Of a stretch of DNA of 64,000 nt, positions 18,445 to 27,859 are shown piece by piece. This stretch comes from an uncultured Anaerolineae bacterium. Lineage in GTDB: Bacteria > Chloroflexota > Anaerolineae > Promineifilales > Promineifilaceae. Below the pieces are notes generated by a model that was not told where the DNA came from, ran no database searches, and worked only from the letters and a program-made list of their open reading frames with translations. Numbering within the stretch: position 1 is the stretch's first letter; each line of letters starts with the position of its first letter. The stretch is from positions 248,001 through 312,000 of the forward strand of contig CAJQMR010000013.1 of assembly GCA_905479495.1 (NCBI GenBank), written 5' to 3'. A program made the translations under genes and the position numbers.

Positions 18445-21400
18445 TAAGTTGCTGCTCCCGCTTTACGCTTCGCTTCCAATAATTGCTTCATCTGCTCCGG
18501 GGTCATGCCGCCTAATTTTTGCAGCACACCCGCAATTTTTTCTGCCTGCCCCGACTGTTTTTCTAACGCCACGATAGCAACCGATAATTCGGCAACGGTT
18601 GGCGACTCAAACAGGCTGCGCAGCGGCAAATTGGTCTTGAACGATGATTTCAAACGAGAAATCACCTGCGTGGCCAACAGCGAATGGCCGCCCAAATCGA
18701 AAAAGTTGTCGTTCACGCCAACTTTTTCCACACCCAAGATTTCGCGCCACACTTTGGCAACCACGGCTTCAACGGCCGTTCTCGGCTCAACAAATTCCTG
18801 CACCACCGCTCTGGCCGATTCATCCGGTTCGGGTAGGCCGCGCCGGTTGATTTTGCCACTGGGGGTTAGTGGCATCTCATCAAGCAGCATCACCAGGGCG
18901 GGCACCATGTACTCCGGCAGGCGATCCTTCAAAAAGGTGCGCAGCGTCAGCGCATCGGCCGTCTGGCCAGGCTGGGTCACGACGTAGGCCACCAATCGTT
19001 TGTTGCCCTGCGCATCTGGTTTGGCGAGAATGGCCGTTTCTCGCACCGCCTCATGTTCACTCAAAACCGCCTCAATCTCGCCCGGTTCAATGCGAAAGCC
19101 GCGAATCTTCACCTGCTGGTCAATCCGCCCCAGGTATTCAATGTTGCCATCGGCACGGTAGCGGGCCAGATCACCGGTACGGTAAACAGTATTCAGTAGG
19201 TCAGTATTCAGTGACTGATCACAGTTTACTGAATACTGATTACTAAATACTGGCAACTTAATAAACTTCTCCGCCGTCAACTCCGGCCGGTTCAAATACC
19301 CCCGCGCCACGTTATCGCCGCCGATGAGCAGCTCGCCAGGCACGCCAATGGGCACCGGCTGCAGGAACGGATCAACCAGGTAAATTTGCGTGTTGGCAAT
19401 CGGTTGGCCGATTGGCGGCAGCGCGTCCCACGTTTTCGGGTCGGCGGGCAAATCGTACGCCGTGGCTACATGTGTTTCCGAGGGACCGTAATGATTGGCC
19501 AGGCGGCAGTCTGGCAGCCGCTCAAACAGGGCCACGAGGGACGGCGTCGTTTGCAGCTGCTCGCCCGCTGTGATGAGCTCGCGCAAGCGCAAGTTCAAGT
19601 CAGGCTGAGCGGCAAATGCTTCGGCCAGCTGCTGCAAAGCGACAAAAGGCAAGAAAATGCGGTTCACTTGCTTGTCAGCCACTAGCTGGGCCAGCTGCTC
19701 CGGATCGCGCCGGATGTCTTCGTCGATCATCACCAGGGTACCGCCGCTGGCCAGCGTGGCAAAAATCTCCTGGCAGCTCACATCGAAGCTGAGGGTGGTA
19801 AATTGCAGCGTCTTGTCGCCCAGGCCGCAGCGGCTGTTTTGCAGCTGCCAGGCCAGCAAATTGGCAATCGCCCGCTGCTTCAGAGCCACGCCTTTCGGTT
19901 TGCCTGTCGAGCCAGAGGTGTAAATGATGTAAATCAGGTCTTCCAGCGTGACGTCGCTCGTCGGATTTTCTGTGCTTTCCTGAGCAATTGTTTGCCAATC
20001 ACGGTCCAGGCAAATCAGTTTGGCTTGATGTTCTGGCATGGCGGGCAGCAGGCTGGTTTGGGTCAGCAACACCGTCGCGCCGGAATCGGCCAGCATGTAA
20101 GCCAGCCGCTCCTGCGGATAGGTGGGATCGAGCGGCACGTAGGCCCCACCCGCTTTGAGGATGCCCAGCAGCCCCACCAGCATCTCCAGCGAGCGCTCCA
20201 CGGAGAGCGCCACTTTCACATCAGGGCCAACACCTTGTTTTTGCAGAGCCTGGGCCAGCTGGTTGGCACGCCGGTTCAGCTCAGCGTAGGTCACGTTTTG
20301 GTTAGAGAATTCGGCAGCGATAGCATTTGGCGTTTGGGCCGCTTGCTGTTCAAAACGTTGGTGGATGGGCGTTTGGGGATAAACGGCCGTTGTCTCATTC
20401 CACGACAAGATCACCTGGGCCTGTTCACCCTCGCCCATCAATGGCAGGGCAGCAATCGGCCGTTCTGGGTTCGCCACGATGCTAAACAGCAACGTATAAA
20501 AATGTTCCCAGAAACGCCACATCGTCGCCTCGGTAAACAGTTCGACGTTATATTCCAGGTAGCCCGTCATGGCGTCTGCTTCTTCGGCCAAAGACACAGC
20601 CAGGTCAAACTTGGAGGTGCCAGTGTCCACGTCCAGCGGCGTCACCGTGAGACCTGGCATTTGGGCTGAGGCCCCCGTGGCGTTGTGCAGCACAAACATC
20701 ACCTGGAAAATTGGATTGTAGCTGAGGGCGCGCTCCGGCTGGAGTTCTTCCACGAGCTTCTCAAACGGCAAATCTTGATGATCGTACGCGTCCAGCGTCG
20801 TGTTTTTTACCTGGGCCAGCAGTTCCAAAAAGGTGGGATTACCGGACAAATCGGTACGCAAAGCCAACGTATTAACAAAAAAGCCAATCAGCCCCTCAAT
20901 TTCGGCGCGGGTGCGGTTGGCAATCGGCGAACCGACGACGATGTCGTCCTGGCGGCTGTAGCGGTAAAGCAGCACATTAAATGCAGCCAGCAGCGTCATA
21001 AACAGCGTCGTGCCTGCTTCGTGGCTGACGCGTTTCAATTCTTCGTAAAGAGCCTGATCAATTTTTACAGGCAGGTGATTGCCGCGATATGCCTGCACAG
21101 CCGGGCGGGGAAAATCGGTAGGCAGTTCCAGGCGCGGCGGTGCCCCAGCCAGCTGGTTTTTCCAGTAGGCGAGCTGCTTGTCCAGCCGTTCGCCAGCCAG
21201 GTAATCGCGCTGCCAGACGGCAAAGTCGGCGTATTGGATGGGCAGTGGGTCGAGAGACGGCCGTTCCCCATTCAAAAAATCCTTGTACAACACCGACAGC
21301 TCATGCAGCAGCACGCCGCGCGACCAGCCATCGGAAGCAATGTGGTGCATGGTGAGGATGAGCCGGTGTTTGTTGGGTGCCAGCTTGAGCAGGCAAGCGC

Positions 21401-21893
21401 GCAGCATAGGGCCTTTTGTTAGATCAAACGGCCGTCTCGTTTCCGCAGCGGTCAATCGGGTAATTTCTGCTTCACGTTGGGCCACAGGCACGCTTTGCAA
21501 ATCGTTTACAGGAACGGAAATCATTGCGTTTTCAGCGACTTGTTGGGAGGGTTGGCCATTTACGGCCGTAAACGTGGTGCGCAGCGCTTCATGCCGCTGC
21601 ACAATCTCGTTCAGGCTGGCGCTCAGGGCGGGCACGTCCAGTTCACCGGCCAGATCAAAAATAGCTGGAATGTGATACGCCGGACTGCCTGGCTCCAGCT
21701 CTTCCAAAAACCAAAGCCGCTGCTGGGCGTAAGAAAGTGGCGCAGCATCACTGTCTTCACGACGTGTGACGCCCTGCGGCGCAGCCTGCGCCTGTTTTTG
21801 CTTTAGTTTCATTTCCAGCAGCGCCCGCTTGGCCGGGGAAAGCCCTGCCAGTCGATCGTTTAGGTCGTTCTGCTCAGTTGGTTGGTTTGTCAT
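18444..21893 (-). CDS. NRPS elongation module C-A-PCP, predicted Pro-like residue
   Basis: A 1149-residue module. Condensation domain HHIASDG at 183-189; A domain with YTSGSTGKPKG, NHYGPSETHVA and YRTGDLA; carrier LGGHS with Ser1071; a C-terminal helical tail ending KRKAGAAT that may dock to the next protein. The pocket reads D-V-Q-F-I-A-H-V-A, which is like proline-type signatures (D-V-Q-[L/F]-I-A-H-V), so proline or a substituted proline is predicted. Between the A6 and A7 motifs, residues about 879-902 are encoded by a dispersed 'attcagtattcagt' repeat (nt about 19187-19260) that keeps the frame. The same insertion occurs at the same place in the second A domain of the upstream NRPS. Confidence 0.92.
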   Translation of the reverse strand: MTNQPTEQNDLNDRLAGLSPAKRALLEMKLKQKQAQAAPQGVTRREDSDAAPLSYAQQRLWFLEELEPGSPAYHIPAIFDLAGELDVPALSASLNEIVQRHEALRTTFTAVNGQPSQQVAENAMISVPVNDLQSVPVAQREAEITRLTAAETRRPFDLTKGPMLRACLLKLAPNKHRLILTMHHIASDGWSRGVLLHELSVLYKDFLNGERPSLDPLPIQYADFAVWQRDYLAGERLDKQLAYWKNQLAGAPPRLELPTDFPRPAVQAYRGNHLPVKIDQALYEELKRVSHEAGTTLFMTLLAAFNVLLYRYSRQDDIVVGSPIANRTRAEIEGLIGFFVNTLALRTDLSGNPTFLELLAQVKNTTLDAYDHQDLPFEKLVEELQPERALSYNPIFQVMFVLHNATGASAQMPGLTVTPLDVDTGTSKFDLAVSLAEEADAMTGYLEYNVELFTEATMWRFWEHFYTLLFSIVANPERPIAALPLMGEGEQAQVILSWNETTAVYPQTPIHQRFEQQAAQTPNAIAAEFSNQNVTYAELNRRANQLAQALQKQGVGPDVKVALSVERSLEMLVGLLGILKAGGAYVPLDPTYPQERLAYMLADSGATVLLTQTSLLPAMPEHQAKLICLDRDWQTIAQESTENPTSDVTLEDLIYIIYTSGSTGKPKGVALKQRAIANLLAWQLQNSRCGLGDKTLQFTTLSFDVSCQEIFATLASGGTLVMIDEDIRRDPEQLAQLVADKQVNRIFLPFVALQQLAEAFAAQPDLNLRLRELITAGEQLQTTPSLVALFERLPDCRLANHYGPSETHVATAYDLPADPKTWDALPPIGQPIANTQIYLVDPFLQPVPIGVPGELLIGGDNVARGYLNRPELTAEKFIKLPVFSNQYSVNCDQSLNTDLLNTVYRTGDLARYRADGNIEYLGRIDQQVKIRGFRIEPGEIEAVLSEHEAVRETAILAKPDAQGNKRLVAYVVTQPGQTADALTLRTFLKDRLPEYMVPALVMLLDEMPLTPSGKINRRGLPEPDESARAVVQEFVEPRTAVEAVVAKVWREILGVEKVGVNDNFFDLGGHSLLATQVISRLKSSFKTNLPLRSLFESPTVAELSVAIVALEKQSGQAEKIAGVLQKLGGMTPEQMKQLLEAKRKAGAAT

Positions 21894-21914
21894 GAAACCA
21901 CCTTGTGTTTAGTG

Positions 21915-21954
21915 AAAAGTAAAAAGTGGCTTTCACTTATCACTTTTTACTTTT
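21915..21954 (-). terminator. Intra-operon hairpin
   Basis: Perfect 14-bp inverted repeat of AAAAGTAAAAAGTG type (arms 21915-21928 and 21941-21954) between two NRPS genes, in a low-complexity 'agtaaaaagt' repeat. It may act as a weak terminator or RNA-stability element. Confidence 0.45.
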
Positions 21955-21960
21955 TACTCT

Positions 21961-24900
21961 TTAGTCCTCAGCCGCCATTAGTTGAGCCAGCAGCGCCTCT
22001 GCTTCCTCATCGGACAGATCATCCAATTCGGCCATGAGGGCAGCCATTTCATCGTCTTCGGTTACGGCCGTTTCTGCCTGCAGCTGCTCAATTTCTACGG
22101 CCAGTTCAGCGATGGTCGGTATCTCAAAAAAGCGTCGCTGGGACAGCTCCACGTTGAGTTGGTCCCGCATGCGGGAGACCACCTGCGTGGCCAGCAGTGA
22201 ATGACCACCCACGTCGAAAAAGTTGGCGTGAATGCCCAACCCGTCTCGTCCTAACAAAGATTCCCAGATGGCCGCGAGAGCGAGTTGGGTGGGTGTTGTG
22301 GGCAAAACGGCCGTTTCCACCACATCCACCTGTAATTCTTCAGGAGACGGCAGCGCCTTGCGGTTAATCTTGCCCGTCGGCCCCAGCGGCAGGCTATCCA
22401 GCAAGAAAAAGTCACTGGGAACCATGTAGCCCGGCAGCCGATCCCGCAAAAAGTCACGCAGGGCCGCAGGTTGCAAATTGTCAGCAGCCGGTTCAACGTA
22501 GGCGATCAACCGCTTGCGGGCGTTGTCTACGTCAGCCAGAGCAGCGGCACATTTTTTCACGCCCTCGTGTTCCTGCAACACGGCTTCAATGTCGTTCAGT
22601 TCCACGCGGAAGCCGCGAATCTTCACCTGATAATCCCGCCGCCCCACCAGCTCCAGCTGGCCGTCGCTGCGCCAGCGAGCGAGATCGCCGGTTCGGTAAA
22701 CAGTATTCAGTGTGTCAGTTTTCAGTAACTGGTTACTGTTTACTGAATACTGATTACTGAATACTGGTAACTGAACAAACTTCTCCGCGCTCAGTTCTGG
22801 CAAATTCAAATACCCATCCGCCAAACACGCTCCGGAGACGCACAGTTCGCCGGTTGCGCCGATGGGGACGGGCTGGAAGTTGTCGTCGAGGACGTAGACC
22901 TGGATGTTGGGCAGCGGTGTGCCGATGGGAACGCGTACGGCCGTTTCCGGCAAAGTCGCCGCGTCGTACTGGGTGGCATTGGAAGAACATTCCGTGGAAC
23001 CATACAAATTGAGCAGCGGCACGCCGGGGAATGTCTCCTGCCAGCGCTGCACCATCACCGGGGAAATGGGTTCGGCGCTGGTGGTGGCAAAGCGCAGGCT
23101 GTCCCAACGGGTTTGTTCGCGGGCAGCGGCTTGCAGCACGTTTTCGATGAGTGCCGGGGAAGAAAGCAAATGGCTCACTTTGTGCGTCGTTAACTGCTGC
23201 CAGAGTAAATCGGCGTCGCGCACGGCCTCTGGCTGGAGGATGAGCGTGGGCACACCTTGGAGCAGCCCGCCGAACAGTTCCCAGGTAGCGGCGACGAGGG
23301 CGTACGATTTTTGTAAGACGGCCGTATCCCCCGCCACAAAGGGATATTCATGCCACATCCACAGCAGCCGATTCAGCACGGCGCTCATGGGAATACGCGC
23401 CCCCTTTGGCTTGCCCGTGGTAGATGAGGTGTAAACGATGTTAATCAGATCGTCAGGGGTGGTGAGACTCGGTAAATTGTCGGCTGGCTGCTGAGCAATT
23501 TGTTGCCAATCGCGGTCCAGGCAAACTTTGGTGCCGCCAAAATCAGCAAAACGGTCCACCGATTCCTGCACGATGAGTAGTTCAGGCTGGGTGTCGTCCA
23601 AAATGTCTTGCAGGCGGACCATCGGGTAGTCTGGATCGAGGGCCACGTACACGCCACCCGCCTTCAGAATGGCCAGCAAGCCGACCATCATTTTGAAAGA
23701 ACGCTCGGTGCAGATGCCAACAAAGCTGCCCTGCCCCACGCCATTTTGGCGCAAAAGGTGGGCCAGCTGGTTCGCTTGCTGATTCAAATCAGCGTAAGTT
23801 ATCGTCTCGCCCTGGCAGATGAGCGCGGTGGCGGCTGGCGTTTTGGCTGCCTGCTGCTCAAACAGTTGGGCGATGGTGAAGCTATTGCCAAAATCTTGCG
23901 CGGTTTGGTTCCAGTCGTGCAGCACAATCCGTCGTTCATTTTCGGTGATGAGGCTGAGGGTGGACAACGGCCGTTCCAAATTTACCACCGCCTGCCGCAA
24001 AATCACCACCAGATTGGCCAACATGCGTTCAATTGTGGTGGCGTCAAACAAATCGGTCAGGTAGGCCAGCTGCAAAAAGATTTCGTCGCCATGCTCATGG
24101 GCATAAAGGGCCAAATCGTACTTGATGTAGCCGGTGTCCAGCTCGCTGAACGTCAGCGAGAGGTCATCGAGGGCCACGCTGGACTGCGGCAGGTTGAGCA
24201 TGTTAAACATCACCTGGAAAACAGGGGAGATGCTTATGTCGCGGGCGGTTTTGGCCCATTCCAGCATCCAGCTAAAGGGATATTCGGCATTGGAAATAGC
24301 CCCGGTCACCGTGTCGCGCACCTGGGCCAAAATCTCGGCAAAGCTTGGATCTGCGCCCAATTTGGTGCGCAGCGGCAGCATGTTGAGGAAAAAACCCACC
24401 AGCTCTTCGGCATGGTCGTGGGTGCGGTTGGCCAGCGGCGCGCCCACAATCAAATCATCCTGCCCAGCGTACAGGCGCAGCATGATGTTGAACGCGGTCA
24501 GCATCGTCATGAACAGGGTCGCGCCCTGCTGCTGGCTCAGCGTCTTGAGCTGCGCGGTCAACTCAGCATCCAGCATCACCGCCTGGGCATCCCCCCGGTA
24601 AGTGGGTCGGGCTGGATGCGGCCGGTCGGTGGGCAGGCTGAGGACGGGCAGTTCACCGGCCAGCTGCTCTTGCCAGTACGCTTCCTGCGCCTGCAACTTA
24701 GTTTTGGTGATGGCCTCGCTTTCCCACAGCACGTAATCGGCAAAGGTGAACGGCACTGGCGGCAGCGGACTTTCTTCGCCTTGCTTAAAGCCAGCGTACA
24801 GTGCGCCCAAATCCTGGATCATGTTGGACCAGCCCCACAAATCGAGGGTGATTTCGTGGAAGGTGATGGGCATATCGTAGCTATCTTCCGCCAATTTAAA

Positions 24901-27774
24901 CAAATTGGCCTGGAGCAGATTGTGCTTTTCCAGGTTCAACGGCTGCTGCCCTTTTTCGTACATGAACGCCTTGAGCTTGGCTTCGCGCTGTTCCGCGCTC
25001 AGGCGAGTGAGGTCGAATAGTTGTAAATTGTCTTGCCGCTGGGGGAAGGTTTGCACGGGACGGCCGTTTTCATCCACACTAAATTTGGCCCGCAAAATCA
25101 CATGCCGGTCGATCAGCGCCTGCCAGGCCCGCTGCAAAACAGCCACATCGACTTCGCCACGCAGGTGAATGACACCTTGGGCAGTGTAGTAGGGACTGTC
25201 TGGTTCCAGCTTCCACAAAAACCAGACGCCTTGCTGGGCCACCGAAAGTGGATAATGACTGCGGGTTTCGTTTTGGATAGTTGGTTGGGAAACGGCCGTT
25301 TCGCCCAGCCCAGCCTGAACCAACTCGGCTAATTTAGCCACCGTCTGTCGCTCAAACAAATGGCGGAAGGAGAGCTTGGCCTGGGTGGCTTCGCGTGTGC
25401 GGTTAAGCACCTGCATCGCCAACAGCGAATCGCCGCCCAGCTCAAAAAAGCCATCTGCCACACCTACCTGATTAATGCCCAACACATCTTGCCAGATGTC
25501 GGCAATCTTTTCTTCTAGCTCATTGCGCGGTGGCAGGTAGGGCTGGCGCAGGTCAGGGCGCTGGTTGTGCGGTTCCGGCAGGGCGCGTAGATCCAGCTTG
25601 TGGTTGGCGTTGTAGGGTAATTCATCCAGCTGGACAAACTGCTGGGGAATCATGTGCGGCGGCAGCAGCTCTTCTAAAAATACGCGCAGTTCGTAGCCGG
25701 AAAGCGGCCGTTCCACCGTGTAATAGGCCAGCAAAATTTGCTGCTCGCTGGCGGTACTTTTGCTGCGCGTTTCCCGATCTTTGACGATGAGACGACTTTT
25801 GTCGCGGCTAACGGTACGCACGATGACAGCGCAGTTACGCACCGCTTCATGCCCGCGCAGAGCGGTTTCGATATCACCCAGTTCCACGCGCATGCCGCGC
25901 AGTTTGACCAGGTTGTCGATACGGCCGTAAAACTCAATCGTACCATCGGCCAGCCAGCGCCCCATGTCGCCCGTGCGATAAACGCGGTCAGAAGTGTCGT
26001 TGTGCAGCGGGTTTTGGATGAATTTAGCGGCCATCTCATCCGGCCGTTCGATGTACCCGTCAGTGAGGTACGGGCTGCGAATATACAGTTCGCCGCGCAC
26101 GCCAATCGGGCACAGCTGCTGGTTTTTATCGAGGATGAGGATCTGACGGCCATCGATGGCTTGTCCCACGGAAATGGCGCGCTGCTCTGGGGCAACTTTA
26201 GGAATAGCGTGGTACGTCGCCAGCACCGATTCCGACGGGCCGTACAGGTTGAACAGTTTGGCCGGGTTGGGGAAACGATTTAGCCAGGCGTGCACCAGAT
26301 CAACAGGCAAAATCTCGCCTGCCAGCAGCAGCATCTCCAGCTTGGGCAGCGGATGTGAGCCGTTGTGACTGGGCTCGCTCTCCAAAATTTGCAGCATCTG
26401 GCGGCAGAAGCTGGGCACAATTTGCAAAATGGTAATTTCCGCCTGGCGCACCCAGTCGATGAGCGCCTGCGGATTGAAGCGGGTCATCGCCGGGGCCATA
26501 CAAAGCGTGGCCCCAAAGCAAAGTGTGCCAAAAATCTCGCAGTAGGAAGCATCGTAAGCGATGGAGGCCCATTGGGCAAAACGCTGCGGGGCCACGATGC
26601 CAAAGTAGCGGCTCTGCCAAGCGATGAATTGGCAGAAGCTCAGGTGGGATTGCAAAATCCCTTTCGGCTTGCCCGTGGAGCCAGATGTGTAAACGATGTA
26701 GGCTGGATCGGTTGGCTTCAGCGGCAAATTTGGGTTTATTTTGGCACAGGCCTCGATAAATTCAGAGCCAAAAACGGTTATCTCGTTTTTATTTAACCGC
26801 AGAGGGCGCGGAGTTTTTTCTTCTGTTTCCCCTCTGCGCTCTCCGTAGTTAACTTCTAAACCATCAACTGCCAAAATGTCGCAGCCAGTAGACAAGTTGG
26901 CCAGGAGATCTTCATGCCGTTCCAGGCAGGTTGATTCGAGGATGAACCGCGCAGGCTGGGCTTCATTTAAAATGGCTTGCAGGCGATGCGTGGGGTAATG
27001 TGGGTCCAGGCAGACAAAGACGCCGCCTGCTTTGAGGGCGCCCAAGAGTGCTTCCACCTGCTGCGGGCCGTTTTCCAGCATGATGGCGATGCGATCTTGG
27101 GGCTGCACCCCCATTTTGATGAGGGCGTGGGCGATTTGATTGGCACGGCCGTTTAATTCCCCGTAGCTCATCTCCCGATCTTCAAATGTTAACGCCAGGC
27201 TGTCGGGCGCATTGGCCACAACCTGCTCAAACAGTTGGTGCAGGCCGGGGTAGCTGTAGGTTTTGTCGTCGTTCCACTCGTTGAGCAGTTGGTCTTTTTC
27301 TTTTTTGGTGAGGAGGGGAAGCTGAGCAACGGCCGTTTCCGGGGCAACCTCAATCGCGTTCTGCAAGGTGTGTAAATGACCCACTAAGCGATTAATTGTG
27401 CCTGTGTCAAACAATTGGGCATTATAGGCCAACGCGCCGGTTTCGGGCGTGAAGGCCAAAATAGGTTCGTCGCTGGGGGCGGGCAATCGTTGGTTGAGGT
27501 TCTGCGCCAGGATGGGCAATCCTTGCGGATCGCGTAGTTCGAGAACGGCCGTTTCCTCATCAACCTTTTCCACTAACGCCGCAAACGGCGCTGTGCCGTC
27601 CACAGAAATTGTCACTGGCTGCCCATCGAGCCAAACGGTGATTTGTTCCTCACCACTGTAGCGATGCAGGAGCAGGGCAAACAGCGCCAGCCCCTTTTCA
27701 GTCGGCAAGTGAAGGGGGCGCTGGTTCATTTTATGGTGTGTGATGGATACGGCCGTTTTTCGCTGATCACTCAT
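21961..27774 (-). CDS. NRPS dimodule A-PCP-C*-A-PCP, atypical C and second A domain
   Basis: A 1937-residue protein. The first about 160 residues are only the C-terminal part of a condensation domain (ALAYNAQLFDTGTINRL, then PLLTKKE), without HHxxxDG. A1 follows (YTSGSTGKPKG, NLYGPSES, YRTGDM), pocket D-A-C-Q-L-A-L-L-A, which I cannot assign; then carrier LGGDS with Ser783. The internal condensation domain (about 850-1290) has TFHEITLDLWG, so the catalytic second His is Glu974. A2 has a YTSSTTGKPKG loop and pocket V-A-W-L-T-S-L-S-N: Asp235, the usual alpha-amino anchor, is missing and the pattern resembles the beta-alanine signature V-D-W-V-I-S-L-A-D. Carrier 2 is VGGHS with Ser1859, then an acidic tail. 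A beta-amino acid at A2 would fit the MIO enzyme encoded upstream. Two dispersed repeats sit in frame in A1 (about 304-345) and A2 (about 1669-1693). Confidence 0.92.
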   Translation of the reverse strand: MSDQRKTAVSITHHKMNQRPLHLPTEKGLALFALLLHRYSGEEQITVWLDGQPVTISVDGTAPFAALVEKVDEETAVLELRDPQGLPILAQNLNQRLPAPSDEPILAFTPETGALAYNAQLFDTGTINRLVGHLHTLQNAIEVAPETAVAQLPLLTKKEKDQLLNEWNDDKTYSYPGLHQLFEQVVANAPDSLALTFEDREMSYGELNGRANQIAHALIKMGVQPQDRIAIMLENGPQQVEALLGALKAGGVFVCLDPHYPTHRLQAILNEAQPARFILESTCLERHEDLLANLSTGCDILAVDGLEVNYGERRGETEEKTPRPLRLNKNEITVFGSEFIEACAKINPNLPLKPTDPAYIVYTSGSTGKPKGILQSHLSFCQFIAWQSRYFGIVAPQRFAQWASIAYDASYCEIFGTLCFGATLCMAPAMTRFNPQALIDWVRQAEITILQIVPSFCRQMLQILESEPSHNGSHPLPKLEMLLLAGEILPVDLVHAWLNRFPNPAKLFNLYGPSESVLATYHAIPKVAPEQRAISVGQAIDGRQILILDKNQQLCPIGVRGELYIRSPYLTDGYIERPDEMAAKFIQNPLHNDTSDRVYRTGDMGRWLADGTIEFYGRIDNLVKLRGMRVELGDIETALRGHEAVRNCAVIVRTVSRDKSRLIVKDRETRSKSTASEQQILLAYYTVERPLSGYELRVFLEELLPPHMIPQQFVQLDELPYNANHKLDLRALPEPHNQRPDLRQPYLPPRNELEEKIADIWQDVLGINQVGVADGFFELGGDSLLAMQVLNRTREATQAKLSFRHLFERQTVAKLAELVQAGLGETAVSQPTIQNETRSHYPLSVAQQGVWFLWKLEPDSPYYTAQGVIHLRGEVDVAVLQRAWQALIDRHVILRAKFSVDENGRPVQTFPQRQDNLQLFDLTRLSAEQREAKLKAFMYEKGQQPLNLEKHNLLQANLFKLAEDSYDMPITFHEITLDLWGWSNMIQDLGALYAGFKQGEESPLPPVPFTFADYVLWESEAITKTKLQAQEAYWQEQLAGELPVLSLPTDRPHPARPTYRGDAQAVMLDAELTAQLKTLSQQQGATLFMTMLTAFNIMLRLYAGQDDLIVGAPLANRTHDHAEELVGFFLNMLPLRTKLGADPSFAEILAQVRDTVTGAISNAEYPFSWMLEWAKTARDISISPVFQVMFNMLNLPQSSVALDDLSLTFSELDTGYIKYDLALYAHEHGDEIFLQLAYLTDLFDATTIERMLANLVVILRQAVVNLERPLSTLSLITENERRIVLHDWNQTAQDFGNSFTIAQLFEQQAAKTPAATALICQGETITYADLNQQANQLAHLLRQNGVGQGSFVGICTERSFKMMVGLLAILKAGGVYVALDPDYPMVRLQDILDDTQPELLIVQESVDRFADFGGTKVCLDRDWQQIAQQPADNLPSLTTPDDLINIVYTSSTTGKPKGARIPMSAVLNRLLWMWHEYPFVAGDTAVLQKSYALVAATWELFGGLLQGVPTLILQPEAVRDADLLWQQLTTHKVSHLLSSPALIENVLQAAAREQTRWDSLRFATTSAEPISPVMVQRWQETFPGVPLLNLYGSTECSSNATQYDAATLPETAVRVPIGTPLPNIQVYVLDDNFQPVPIGATGELCVSGACLADGYLNLPELSAEKFVQLPVFSNQYSVNSNQLLKTDTLNTVYRTGDLARWRSDGQLELVGRRDYQVKIRGFRVELNDIEAVLQEHEGVKKCAAALADVDNARKRLIAYVEPAADNLQPAALRDFLRDRLPGYMVPSDFFLLDSLPLGPTGKINRKALPSPEELQVDVVETAVLPTTPTQLALAAIWESLLGRDGLGIHANFFDVGGHSLLATQVVSRMRDQLNVELSQRRFFEIPTIAELAVEIEQLQAETAVTEDDEMAALMAELDDLSDEEAEALLAQLMAAED

Positions 27775-27798
27775 TTGAATTTCTGAGACCCAAAAACC

Positions 27799-27827
27799 TC
27801 CCGAAGTTGTTACCTTAATCTTCGGGA
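27799..27827 (-). terminator. Hairpin between MIO enzyme and first NRPS gene
   Basis: 8-bp inverted repeat (TCCCGAAG / CTTCGGGA, arms 27799-27806 and 27820-27827), followed on the minus strand by GG and five T. It may partly terminate after the MIO-enzyme gene. Confidence 0.5.
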
Positions 27828-27859
27828 TGGTTTCTTTAATTCATTATTAAGACCAAACT

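Noticed and set aside
19187..22775. Reading the repeat segments in the A domains as frameshifts or introns
   Set aside because: The frame continues through both, with normal A7 motifs after them.
23608..25020. 470-codon plus-strand ORF opposite the large NRPS
   Set aside because: Low-complexity His/Gln/Gly/Arg composition typical of the antisense frame of GC-biased NRPS codons.
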